Below are positions 34,183-42,540 of a DNA stretch of 64,000 nucleotides, in pieces. A program made the translations under genes and the position numbers. The stretch comes from Mycobacterium gordonae (GTDB taxonomy: Bacteria; Actinomycetota; Actinomycetes; Mycobacteriales; Mycobacteriaceae), in contig NZ_LKTM01000339.1 in assembly GCF_001417955.2 (NCBI RefSeq), positions 1 through 64,000 on the forward strand, given 5' to 3'. The notes under the pieces were generated by a model that saw only the letters and a program-made list of their open reading frames with translations, was not told where the DNA came from and did not search any database. Position 1 is the stretch's first letter. Every line of letters starts with the position of its first letter.

Positions 34183-35403
34183 TCAGAGGATAGCCTTGAC
34201 GTCCTTGGCCTGCGCTATCTGGTCCCAGTCCACATCAAGTTCAAGCAGGATTTCCTCGGTGTGCTGGCCGTGTTCCGGCGCACGGCTCGGCCCCGGTGGG
34301 GTTTCGTTGAATTGCACTGGCGCTGCGACGATCCGGTACTTCTCGCCTTGGTCGTCGACATTGGCGATCACGTAGCCGTTGGGTTCCACCTGTGGGTCGT
34401 GGAGCGTCTCGCGCGGTGTCGCCAGAGCACCCCACACTCCCGGCTCGTCATCCAGGACCTGCCGCCAGTGCGCGAGGTCGTGTGACGCGAACGCGTTGGC
34501 GAAGATCGCGGTGGCCTCGGCGGCGTTGGCGATCAGGTTGGCCGACGGCACGAATCGCTCGTCGTTGGCCAGCTCGGCCAGCCCCATGCGGCGGCAGAAC
34601 CCGGCCCAGAACTTGTCGGGTTGCAGAAAGACGAGTTGGATCCATCGGTTGTCTTTGGTCTTGTACCGGGCCACCAGCGGGTTGATCGCCAATCCCGGTG
34701 GCGCACCGGGTATTCCGTCGATATCGAAGAGATCCGCGACCGAGATCGAGGGCGCGATGGCCCACATGGCCTGCGCCAGCAGCGACGAGTCCACGATGCT
34801 CGGCTCGCCGGTTCGCTCGCGGTGGAACAGTGCGGCACAGACGCCGCCGGCCAACGTCGCCCCGCCCTGCAGGTCACCGAAGGCCGGTCCCTGCACTGCC
34901 GGGTTCTCGGTGCCGAAGGGGGTCAGTGTGTACGCCACCCCGCCGCGCGCCAGATAGGTCGCCGCGTCGAAGCCGCCGCTGTCGCGATCCGGACCACGCA
35001 CTCCCAGGCCGGTGCCCCTGGCGATGATGATCCGGGGATTGAACGAGCGGATGTCCTCGACGGTCAGCCTCGCCCGTTCGAGGGCACCCGGCAGCCAGTT
35101 GGTCAAGAACACATCCGCCGAAGCCAGCAGGCGTCCGAACAGCTCCCTGCCGGTCTCGGTCTTGATGTCGATAGCGATGCTGCGCTTGCCCCGGTTGCTC
35201 AGCTCCAGGATGAAATCGACATCGGCGCGTGCGGCCTGGCGGGTGAAACCGCCGACGACCAGCGCCCGTCCGGGATCACCGGAGCTGACGCCTTCCACCT
35301 TGATGACGTCGGCACCCCAGTCCGCCAGTGCGACTCCGGCGGACGGAACGTACGTCCAGGACGCCAGCTCGACCACCCGCACACCGCTGAGCATGCCCGC
35401 CAT
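34183..35403 (-). CDS. CaiB/BaiF (type III) CoA-transferase
   Basis: A 406-aa enzyme that moves CoA between carboxylic acids, activating a catabolic substrate without ATP. Signatures: GVRVVELASWTYVPSAGVALADWGADVIKVE at the N-terminus, LSNRGKRSIAIDIKT, and the catalytic aspartate in PAFGDLQGG (Asp177). GAGGAGG lies 6 nt before ATG 35403, which excludes the TTG just upstream. It is divergent from the SDR/E1 operon across an AT-rich spacer of about 230 bases and opens the catabolic island on its left side. Substrate pair unknown. Confidence 0.92.
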   Translation of the reverse strand: MAGMLSGVRVVELASWTYVPSAGVALADWGADVIKVEGVSSGDPGRALVVGGFTRQAARADVDFILELSNRGKRSIAIDIKTETGRELFGRLLASADVFLTNWLPGALERARLTVEDIRSFNPRIIIARGTGLGVRGPDRDSGGFDAATYLARGGVAYTLTPFGTENPAVQGPAFGDLQGGATLAGGVCAALFHRERTGEPSIVDSSLLAQAMWAIAPSISVADLFDIDGIPGAPPGLAINPLVARYKTKDNRWIQLVFLQPDKFWAGFCRRMGLAELANDERFVPSANLIANAAEATAIFANAFASHDLAHWRQVLDDEPGVWGALATPRETLHDPQVEPNGYVIANVDDQGEKYRIVAAPVQFNETPPGPSRAPEHGQHTEEILLELDVDWDQIAQAKDVKAIL

Positions 35404-35436
35404 CGTCAACCTCCTCGGTTGCCCGTTTCATTCCTT

Positions 35437-35456
35437 GCTATTTTAGATATTCTAGC
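35437..35456. promoter_or_regulatory. AT-rich near-palindrome between divergent CoA-transferase and SDR
   Basis: The 20-nt element begins GCTA and ends TAGC, with an inner near-palindrome TAGATATTCTA. It lies 34 bases upstream of the CoA-transferase start, in the most AT-rich stretch nearby. It could be the operator of an unlinked regulator and would also hold the -10 region of the CoA-transferase promoter. Evidence is symmetry and position only. Confidence 0.35.
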
Positions 35457-35631
35457 TACTGTAAGGCATATTGGTAGCCCGACCGCAGCCATGCCCGCTC
35501 GAGCACGGCTGCTTGTGGAAGAGATGTGATGGACGCCGGCCGCTGGTCAGATGCCCGGACCCTCCCCATGACGAAGGACGTTGGGCCACAGCGCCGGTCG
35601 TGCGAACAGGTATCTGGGTAGGGGGCGAGAC

Positions 35632-36495
35632 GTGGGCCGAGTAACCGGAAAGGTGGCCGTCGTCAGCGGCGCGGCGCGGGGTCAGGGCCGATCCCATGCC
35701 CGGATGCTGGCGGCCGAGGGCGCCGACATCATCGCGATCGACCTGTGCGATGACATCGAGACCAATGAGTACCCGCTGGCCCGGCCGGAGGACCTCGAGG
35801 AAACCGAGCGCCTGGTCGAGAAGGAGGGCCAGCGGGTCTATTCCGCGATCGCCGACGTCCGCGACCGTGCCGCGCTGGCGGCTGCGATCGACGACGGGGT
35901 GGCCGAGCTGGGCCACCTCGACATCGTGGTCGCCAACGCCGGCATCTGTCCGCTGACCGCGGGACTGCCGCCGCAGGCCTTCGCCGACGCCGTAGACGTC
36001 GACCTGGGCGGCGTGCTGAACCTGGTACACAGCAGCCTCAAACATCTGCACTCCGGCGCGTCCATCATCGTCATCGGATCCAACGCCGCCTTCATGTCAT
36101 CGATGAACACCACCGGAATCGACGGCGGACCCGGCGGAGCCGGTTATGCCTTCGCGAAAATCGCTGCGGCACATTATGTGAACGACTTCGCGCGGGCCCT
36201 GGCGCCGTTCTCCATCAGGATGAACGCGGTGCACCCGACCAACGTGAACACCGACATGCTGCACAGCGCGCCGATGTACCGGGCGTTCCGTCCCGACCTG
36301 GCCAACCCGACCCGGGCGGACGCCGAACCGATCTTCCCGTTGGTGCAGGCGATGCCGGTGCCCTACGTGGAACCGGAGGACATCAGCGAAGCCGTGCTGT
36401 TCCTGGCCTCCGACGCGGCGCGCTACATCACCGGCCAGCAACTGCGCGTCGACGCCGGCGGATTCCTGAAGGTCAAACCCTGGTCGGGCTCGTAG
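35632..36495 (+). CDS. Mycofactocin-type short-chain dehydrogenase
   Basis: A 287-aa Rossmann-fold alcohol dehydrogenase. It matches the mycofactocin-coupled SDR subfamily: GRVTGKVAVVSGAARGQGRSHA for the nucleotide loop, then the characteristic insert around IDLCDDIETNEYPLARPEDLEET, which in this subfamily buries the NAD so that mycofactocin must take the electrons. Catalytic residues are Ser150, Tyr172 and Lys176 (YAFAK). GTG 35632 follows a G-rich GGGGGCGAG. First gene of the plus-strand operon; it should oxidise a hydroxyl of the pathway intermediate to a ketone. Mycofactocin genes are not in the window. Confidence 0.88.
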   Translation: MGRVTGKVAVVSGAARGQGRSHARMLAAEGADIIAIDLCDDIETNEYPLARPEDLEETERLVEKEGQRVYSAIADVRDRAALAAAIDDGVAELGHLDIVVANAGICPLTAGLPPQAFADAVDVDLGGVLNLVHSSLKHLHSGASIIVIGSNAAFMSSMNTTGIDGGPGGAGYAFAKIAAAHYVNDFARALAPFSIRMNAVHPTNVNTDMLHSAPMYRAFRPDLANPTRADAEPIFPLVQAMPVPYVEPEDISEAVLFLASDAARYITGQQLRVDAGGFLKVKPWSGS

Positions 36496-36524
36496 TCCTG
36501 TCTTGCAGAGGAATTGGAGGTCAG

Positions 36525-37490
36525 GTGAACGAGCGCCGGTTGTACGAACTCATGGTGTTGATGAAGACGGCCGACGACCGGCTGTCCAAGGGCATCGGCA
36601 CCGGGGAGTTCGTGTGCGTGTACTGGCCATCGCGTGGACAGGAGGCCATCGCGGCGGCGATGGGGGTGGCACTGCGGAGCGACGACCAACTGGTCACCAC
36701 TTACCGGGGGCTGCATGATCTGATCGGCAAAGGCGTTCCGCTGGAAGAGATCTACGGCGAGATGATGGGCCGGGTGGTGGGAGCGGGCCGCGGCAAGGGC
36801 GGCACCATGCACATCGCTAACCCGGATAAGGGCGTGATGCTCTCGACCGGCATCGTGGGAGCCGGTCCCCCGGTGGCCGTCGGGCTGGCCATGGCCGGCA
36901 AACGCAAAGGCCTGGACAGGGTTACGGTGGTCAGCTTCGGCGACGGCGCCACCAACACCGGCTCGTTTCACGAGGCCGCCAACATGGCCGCTCTGTGGGA
37001 CCTGCCGCTGGTATTCGTGTGCCAGAACAACCTTTACGCCGAGATGACGCCGACGGCCGACACCATGAAGATCGCCCAGGTAGCCGACCGGGCCGCCGGT
37101 TACGGGATGCCCGGCGTCCGTGTCGACGGCAACGATCCCCTTGCCGTCCAAACCGAGCTGACCCGAGCGCTGGACCGGGCACGCAGTGGTGCCGGGCCCA
37201 CGTTCATCGAATGCGTGACCTTCCGGTTCCGCGGCCACTATTTCGGCGACCGGATGCCCTACATCCCGAAAGATCAGCTCGCCGCGGCGCTGGCGGCCGA
37301 CCCGGTACCACGGTTCCGCAACCACTTGGAGACGGCGGGCATCTGCAGCGCGGACGAACTCGACCGCATCGACGCCGAGGCGCAGGCGGCCGTCGAGACC
37401 GCGCTCCGCACTGTTCTCAGTGCCGATCCACCGTCGATCGAGGAACTGGACCGGGACGTGTACGCGGCCCCGATCAGGTTCCCCGGGTGA
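36525..37490 (+). CDS. Thiamine-diphosphate dehydrogenase E1 alpha subunit (acetoin/2-oxoacid type)
   Basis: A 321-aa E1 alpha subunit. The ThDP-magnesium motif runs from Gly139-Asp140-Gly141 to Asn168-Asn169 (GDG...QNN). GAGRGKGGTMHI and the Tyr-Arg segment TTYRGLHDLIGKG are conserved in acetoin dehydrogenase AcoA and related E1 proteins. It pairs with E1 beta to decarboxylate a 2-oxo acid or cleave an acyloin and reductively acylate a lipoyl group. The closest general type is acetoin-dehydrogenase-like rather than classical PDH by length and motif. GTG 36525 is preceded by GGAGGTCAG. The gap to the SDR is 29 bases and to E1 beta 14, a tight operon. Confidence 0.92.
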   Translation: MNERRLYELMVLMKTADDRLSKGIGTGEFVCVYWPSRGQEAIAAAMGVALRSDDQLVTTYRGLHDLIGKGVPLEEIYGEMMGRVVGAGRGKGGTMHIANPDKGVMLSTGIVGAGPPVAVGLAMAGKRKGLDRVTVVSFGDGATNTGSFHEAANMAALWDLPLVFVCQNNLYAEMTPTADTMKIAQVADRAAGYGMPGVRVDGNDPLAVQTELTRALDRARSGAGPTFIECVTFRFRGHYFGDRMPYIPKDQLAAALAADPVPRFRNHLETAGICSADELDRIDAEAQAAVETALRTVLSADPPSIEELDRDVYAAPIRFPG

Positions 37491-37504
37491 GGAATTCGCC
37501 GGCT

Positions 37505-38503
37505 ATGGAAGAAAAAGAGATGACGATGCGTGAGGCGCTGAACCTCGCGCTGGACCAGGCGCTGCAGGCCGACGACAGGGTGTTCCTGCTCGGTGAGGAC
37601 ATCGCCGACCCCGGCGCGTCGGGGCCTACCGCCGGGCTGTCGACGAAGTACGGGCACGACCGGGTGCTGGACACGCCGATCTCGGAGGCCGCGATCGTCG
37701 GCGCGGCGATCGGTGCGGCGATCGACGGGCTGCTACCGGTGGCCGAGATCATGATCATGGACTTCATCGGTATCGCCGCCGACCAGTTGATCAACAACGC
37801 CGCCAAATTGCGGTTCATGACCGCGGGCCGAACGACGGCGCCGATCACCGTCCGGACGCAGGTGTACGCGGGCCTGGCCACCGGCGCCACGCACTCGCAG
37901 TCCCTGGAAGCCTGGTTCATGCACATTCCCGGGATGAAGGTCATCGTGCCGTCCACCCCGCGGGACGGCAAAGGCCTGCTCACCTCGGCCATCTTCGATG
38001 AAGACCCGTGCCTGTTCGTCGAAACCATCCGGCTGCAGGGCCGCAAGGGCCCGGTCCCACTGGACCCCGGGTTCGCGATTCCCTTGGGACAGGCCGATAT
38101 CAAACGGCCCGGCACCGATGTCAGCCTGATCAGTTACGGCCGCGCGGTGCACGACGCGCTGGCGGCGGCGGCCACTCTTGCCGAACAGGGTGTCAGCGCC
38201 GAGGTGGTCGACCTGCGCACCCTGCTTCCCCTCGACGTAGACACCATCGTCGAATCCGCCCGCCGCACCCGGCGAGTCGTGATCGTGCACGACGCGGTCC
38301 AGTTCGCCGGTCCGGGAGCCGAGATCGCCGCCATCCTGTCATCGGAGCTGTTCGGCGAACTGGCCGCGCCCGTGCAGCGTGTCGGTGCACGCTTCGTGCC
38401 CAATCCCGCCGCGGCCGGCCTCGAGTCACAGGTCTACCCGTCGCCGGCACGCATCGTCGCCGCCGCGCAAGTCACCCTGGAGAAAGCGAAAGCTCATGGC
38501 TGA
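37505..38503 (+). CDS. Thiamine-diphosphate dehydrogenase E1 beta subunit
   Basis: A 332-aa transketolase-like subunit that completes the E1 heterotetramer. Typical blocks: MTMREALNLALDQALQADDRV, LLGEDIADPGASGPTAGL, DTPISEAAIVGAAIGAAIDGLLPVAEI, and the C-terminal domain with SLISYGRAVHDALAAAATLAEQGVSAEVVDLRTLLPLD. Start ATG 37505 (MEEKEMTMRE) or ATG 37520; the first has GAGGAATT upstream. Its last codons overlap the lipoyl carrier by 8 bases, so the two are coupled in translation, strong evidence that the carrier serves this E1. Confidence 0.92.
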   Translation: MEEKEMTMREALNLALDQALQADDRVFLLGEDIADPGASGPTAGLSTKYGHDRVLDTPISEAAIVGAAIGAAIDGLLPVAEIMIMDFIGIAADQLINNAAKLRFMTAGRTTAPITVRTQVYAGLATGATHSQSLEAWFMHIPGMKVIVPSTPRDGKGLLTSAIFDEDPCLFVETIRLQGRKGPVPLDPGFAIPLGQADIKRPGTDVSLISYGRAVHDALAAAATLAEQGVSAEVVDLRTLLPLDVDTIVESARRTRRVVIVHDAVQFAGPGAEIAAILSSELFGELAAPVQRVGARFVPNPAAAGLESQVYPSPARIVAAAQVTLEKAKAHG

Positions 38504-38735
38504 CTTCATTATCCGCATTCCACGGGTGTCGGTCGCCGTCTCGGAGGCCGAGCTCACCGAGTTGCTGGTGAACGGCGGCGATTATGTGGAGGAAGGCACA
38601 CCCATCTACGTCATAGCCACCGAGAAGGTGGAACAGGAAATCGAAGCCGGCGCATCGGGCACCGTGCGCTGGACCGCACAGACCGGAACGACTTACGACA
38701 TCGGCACCGAAATCGGCGTCATCACCTCATCCTGA
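38496..38735 (+). CDS. Free-standing lipoyl carrier protein
   Basis: A 79-aa single lipoyl/biotinyl domain and nothing else. The modification site is Lys44 in ATEKVEQEIEA, and the two symmetrical halves (EAELTELLVNGGDYVEEGTPIYVI and SGTVRWTAQTGTTYDIGTEIGVI) make the usual flattened barrel. In normal 2-oxoacid and acetoin dehydrogenases this domain is fused to a peripheral-subunit-binding domain and a large acyltransferase core, and both are absent. ATG 38496 lies inside the E1 beta gene. It would accept the acyl group from E1; what takes it from there is not encoded nearby. E3 is also missing. Confidence 0.88.
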   Translation: MADFIIRIPRVSVAVSEAELTELLVNGGDYVEEGTPIYVIATEKVEQEIEAGASGTVRWTAQTGTTYDIGTEIGVITSS

Positions 38736-38752
38736 AAGGTAATCGAAAAGTC

Positions 38753-39622
38753 ATGGATCTCAACGAGACTCGCGAACGGATCATCTACGAAAAGGAAGGT
38801 CCGATCGCGCGTGTCACGCTGAACTGGCCGGAGAAGGCCAACGCGCAGGACCAGAAACTGGCCGAGGAAGTCGACGCGGCACTGCTGGACGCCGACCGTG
38901 ACTACGACATCAAGGTGCTGGTCCTCAAGGCAAACGGCAAGGGTTTCTGCTCGGGGCACGCCATCGGCAACAATGCGGTCGACTACCCGTCGTTCGTCGA
39001 GGCCGCGAAGGTGATGGGCACCCCCTGGAAGCCGCAGACGGATCTGTTCGTCAAGCCGGTGATGAATCTGTGGGAGTTCTCCAAACCGACGATCGCGCAG
39101 GTGCACGGGTACTGCGTGGGAGGCGGCACGCACTACGGCCTGACCACCGACATCGTCATCGCGGCCGAGGACGCGTACTTCTCCTACCCGCCACTGCAGG
39201 GCTTCGGCATGCCGTCCGGGGAGTGCTCGATCGAGCCCTGGGTGTTCATGAACTGGCGGCGGGCGGCGTACTACCTGTACCTCGCCGAGGTCATCGACGC
39301 CAAGAAGGCGCTGGAGGTCGGGCTCGTCAACGAGGTGGTGCCACGCGAGCAATTGGACGACCGCGTCGAGGCCATCGCCCGCCACATCGCCCAGGCTCCC
39401 ATGACGACCCTGCTGGCCACCAAGGCCAACCTCAAACGGGCCTGGGAGCTGATGGGCATGCGGGTGCACTGGCAGAGCTCGAATGACCTTGTCGCCCTTG
39501 CCTCTATCAGTAAGGACGTGCAGGAGCTGATTCAGACGGTGTTCCGCGACAAGGTGCTGCCCTCCGAGCAGGCCCGGCGCCAGGCCGCGGCCGCCGCCTC
39601 GACCGACGGCGCCGGCACCTGA
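38753..39622 (+). CDS. Crotonase-fold protein annotated as enoyl-CoA hydratase, catalytic Glu pair absent
   Basis: A 289-aa crotonase-superfamily protein. The CoA-binding and oxyanion parts are intact (KANGKGFCSGHA; HGYCVGGGTHYG). Aligned on GGGCEL and FGQPE of rat hydratase, however, the two catalytic glutamates are replaced by His127 (GGGTH) and Pro147 (YPP). It is therefore unlikely to hydrate enoyl-CoA and may instead do a C-C bond hydrolysis, decarboxylation or isomerisation. It follows the lipoyl carrier by 17 bases in the same operon and is paralogous to the protein at 44292-45125, with which it shares KRAWELMGMRVH near the C-terminus. Confidence 0.88.
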   Translation: MDLNETRERIIYEKEGPIARVTLNWPEKANAQDQKLAEEVDAALLDADRDYDIKVLVLKANGKGFCSGHAIGNNAVDYPSFVEAAKVMGTPWKPQTDLFVKPVMNLWEFSKPTIAQVHGYCVGGGTHYGLTTDIVIAAEDAYFSYPPLQGFGMPSGECSIEPWVFMNWRRAAYYLYLAEVIDAKKALEVGLVNEVVPREQLDDRVEAIARHIAQAPMTTLLATKANLKRAWELMGMRVHWQSSNDLVALASISKDVQELIQTVFRDKVLPSEQARRQAAAAASTDGAGT

Positions 39623-39641
39623 GCCCGCCCGAGATCCGCCA

Positions 39642-41174
39642 GTGAACATCGCCGACCACGCGAGAACCGCGCCACTATCGCCGGCGCTGCTCACCGATGG
39701 CGGCGCGGTCTCGTTCGGTGCGTTGTACGACCGTAGCCAACGGGTCGCCGCGGCGCTGCGCGACGCCGGTCTGCGTCGGGGCGACGGGGTGGCGCTGGTG
39801 CTGCCCAACCGGCCGGAGTTATTCGAGATCACCTGGGGCTGCCAGCTTTCCGGGCTCTACTACACCGCCGTGAACACGCATTTCACGCCGGACGAGGTCG
39901 CGTACGTGATCGACGACTCCGAGGCCAAGGCGGTGTTCGTCGACGCGTCGATGGCTGAGCTGGCAGCACACATCCGCGAGGTCAACGCCTCGGTGCGGGT
40001 ACGCCTGGTGGTGGGGGGCCGGCTGCCGGGCTGGCGGTCCTATGAGGAGGCACTGGCGGCAGCGGGGGTGGCCCCGCCCGCGAGCGACGGGTCGGAGATG
40101 CTCTACTCGTCGGGCACGACCGGCAGGCCGAAGGCGGTGCGTCGCCCACTGCCGTTGGACGGCAACGGGTCTTGGGCTCAGGCGGTGCTGGAGATGGCAC
40201 TGATCCACAAGTACGGGATGCAGCCGTCCAGCGTGTACCTGTCCCCCGCGCCGCTGTACCACGCGGCCGGCGTCAACTACACGATGGCGGTCAACCGCGT
40301 CGGGGCGGCGTCGATCATGATGGCCAAGTTCGACGCGGAAGCCGTACTGCGGCTGATCGAGACACACCGCGTCACCCACGCCCAGTTCGTGCCGACCATG
40401 TTCGTGCGGATGCTCAAACTGCCCGAAGCGGTCCGCAGCAGATACGACGTTTCCAGTCTGCGGTGCGTCATTCACGCCGCGGCCCCGTGCCCGGTGGACG
40501 TCAAGCATCAGATGATGGACTGGTTCGGTCCCATCATCCATGAGTATTACGGCGGCACCGAAGGATTCGCCGGCACCACGATAGGGCCGCAGGAGTGGCT
40601 GGCACACCCGGGTTCGGTCGGGATTCCCATGACCGCCGTGCACGTCGTCGGCGAGGACGGCAATGAGTTGCCCATCGGCGAATCCGGCGAACTCTACTTC
40701 GAAGGCGGCCGGGACTTCGAGTACTTCAAGGACCCCGCCAAGACCGCCTCGGTGTTCAACGATCGAGGCTGGCGCACCCTGGGCGACATGGGCTACCTGG
40801 ACGAGGACGGTTATCTCTACCTCACCGACCGCTCGACCTTCATGATCGTCTCCGGTGGAGTGAACATCTACCCGCAAGAGGTGGAGAACCTGTTGATCAT
40901 GCACCCGAAACTCGTTGACGCCGCGGTCTTCGGGGTGCCGAATGCCGAGTTCGGGGAAGAGGTCAAGGCGGTTGTGCAACCAGTGGCGGGTATCACGCCA
41001 GGCGCGGAGCTGGAGGCCGAGCTCATCGAGTACTGCCGGGCCAGTCTGGCCACCTACAAGTGCCCGCGCACCGTGGAATTCGACCCCGAGTTGCCCCGCG
41101 ACCCGAACGGGAAGCTGTACAAGAGGCGCATCCGCGACAGGTACTGGCAGGGACGGATGTCCCGGATTCTATAG
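39642..41174 (+). CDS. AMP-forming acyl-CoA synthetase
   Basis: A 510-aa ANL-superfamily ligase that adenylates a carboxylic acid and transfers it to CoA. The P-loop motif is YSSGTTGRPKAV (155-166), the acyl/ATP site EYYGGTEGF, the hinge GDMGYLDEDGYLYLTDR, and the A10 lysine is in DPNGKLYKRRI. It is about the size of medium-size-acid or bile-acid CoA ligases (FadD/BaiB type), which suits a bulky substrate. GTG 39642 lies 19 bases after the crotonase. It gives the island an ATP-dependent activation step beside the CoA-transferase. Confidence 0.93.
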   Translation: MNIADHARTAPLSPALLTDGGAVSFGALYDRSQRVAAALRDAGLRRGDGVALVLPNRPELFEITWGCQLSGLYYTAVNTHFTPDEVAYVIDDSEAKAVFVDASMAELAAHIREVNASVRVRLVVGGRLPGWRSYEEALAAAGVAPPASDGSEMLYSSGTTGRPKAVRRPLPLDGNGSWAQAVLEMALIHKYGMQPSSVYLSPAPLYHAAGVNYTMAVNRVGAASIMMAKFDAEAVLRLIETHRVTHAQFVPTMFVRMLKLPEAVRSRYDVSSLRCVIHAAAPCPVDVKHQMMDWFGPIIHEYYGGTEGFAGTTIGPQEWLAHPGSVGIPMTAVHVVGEDGNELPIGESGELYFEGGRDFEYFKDPAKTASVFNDRGWRTLGDMGYLDEDGYLYLTDRSTFMIVSGGVNIYPQEVENLLIMHPKLVDAAVFGVPNAEFGEEVKAVVQPVAGITPGAELEAELIEYCRASLATYKCPRTVEFDPELPRDPNGKLYKRRIRDRYWQGRMSRIL

Positions 41175-41187
41175 ACGAGGAAACGCC

Positions 41188-42540
41188 ATGGACGTCAACT
41201 GGACACCGCTCAAGGTGCCGTGGGCGGTGCAGTCCGCCGACCGAATTCCCAAGCAGCGGTACTACGATCCGGAATTCTACGAACTGGAGAATGAGAAGTT
41301 CTGGCCGCGGGTCTGGCAGATGGCGTGCCGACTGGAAGAGATACCGAAGGCCGGCGACTTCGTCGAATACGAGATCCTGGACCAGTCCATCATCGTGGTG
41401 CGCCTCGATGCCGAGAACGTGCGTGCCTACCACAACGCCTGCCGCCACCGCGGGGTGAAGTTGGTGGAGGGCAACGGATCCCGTCGCACTTTCGTCTGTC
41501 CTTTCCACGGTTGGTGCTGGGGCATCGACGGGCGCAATACCTTCGTGCTGCGCGCCGACGCTTTCGACGAGCACAACTTGGACCCTGCCGACCTGGCGCT
41601 GGTGCCGGTGCGGTGCGAGCTGTGGGGTGGGTGCGCCTGGATCAACCTGGACGACGAGGCTCCGCCGCTGCGCGACTGCTTCGAGCCGTTCGCCACGATC
41701 TACGACGCCTGGAAGGTGGAGTCGCTGCGCACCGAGTGGTGGCAGTCGTGCCGTCTTCCGGTCAACTGGAAGCTTGCGACGGCGGCCTTCATGGAGGGCT
41801 ATCACGTCCCGCAGACCCATCCGCAGTTGCTGCCGTCATCGCAGCCCGCTACGTCCGCACCGCCGGGGCTGGTTCAGACCAGTTTGTATTTCATGCGGAC
41901 CCTCGGTGAAGGCATGGCCGGCATGACCCACGAGAACGACATCCGCATCGCCGAAGGACTGCAGAACATCGAACTGCCCGCCGATCCGGCCGAGGCGATG
42001 GCGGTCTGGAAGACGACGCTCAACGACGCCGTCGTCGCCTGGCACCGGGCCCGCGGCTGTGACATGCCCGACCTCAACGACCTGCAGCGCCGCGGCATCG
42101 TCGATGCCATCGGTTTCTGCTTTCCGCACTACTTCCTGCTGCCGCAATACAGCAGCGCCTCGTCATACCGGATCCGCCCGCTCGGGCCCGAGGAGACCCT
42201 GTTCGAGATCTGGTCGCTCACGCGGATCCCGCCGGACCAGATCACCGGGAGACCGACGCCGCCGGAGCCGATGAGCCCCGATGATCCGCGCTGGCCGCCG
42301 ATTCCCGCTCAGGACTTCTCCAACCTGCCCAGACAGCAGAAGGGCCTGCACTCAAGGGGATTCGAGTACATGCGCCTGTCCAGCCGGATCGAGGGCCTGA
42401 TCTCGAACTTCGAGCGCGTCGTCGACGGTTTCCTGGCCGGTCTGCCCTCCGCCGCGCTGGTGCCGGCGATACAGAAGACCAACACCACCATCGACGTGCC
42501 GATCGCCGATCTCGGCATCACGCAGGAGGTCGCGCGATGA
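41188..42540 (+). CDS. Rieske non-haem iron oxygenase, catalytic subunit
   Basis: A 450-aa ring-hydroxylating-type oxygenase. The Rieske [2Fe-2S] ligands are Cys85-x-His87 and Cys104-xx-His107 (CRHRG, CPFHG). The mononuclear iron site has EGYHVPQTH with His206 and His211. It may hydroxylate an aromatic ring or, like steroid and terpenoid Rieske enzymes, an alicyclic one. No matching ferredoxin or reductase is adjacent, so electrons must come from elsewhere. ATG 41188 follows GACGAGGAA. It overlaps the next gene by 4 bases (ATGA), pairing it with the flavoprotein. Confidence 0.92.
   Translation: MDVNWTPLKVPWAVQSADRIPKQRYYDPEFYELENEKFWPRVWQMACRLEEIPKAGDFVEYEILDQSIIVVRLDAENVRAYHNACRHRGVKLVEGNGSRRTFVCPFHGWCWGIDGRNTFVLRADAFDEHNLDPADLALVPVRCELWGGCAWINLDDEAPPLRDCFEPFATIYDAWKVESLRTEWWQSCRLPVNWKLATAAFMEGYHVPQTHPQLLPSSQPATSAPPGLVQTSLYFMRTLGEGMAGMTHENDIRIAEGLQNIELPADPAEAMAVWKTTLNDAVVAWHRARGCDMPDLNDLQRRGIVDAIGFCFPHYFLLPQYSSASSYRIRPLGPEETLFEIWSLTRIPPDQITGRPTPPEPMSPDDPRWPPIPAQDFSNLPRQQKGLHSRGFEYMRLSSRIEGLISNFERVVDGFLAGLPSAALVPAIQKTNTTIDVPIADLGITQEVAR

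Noticed and set aside
38379..38495. N-terminal extension of the lipoyl protein
   Set aside because: The extra residues are Pro/Arg/Ser-rich and read inside E1 beta in another frame; the lipoyl fold starts at MADFIIRIP.
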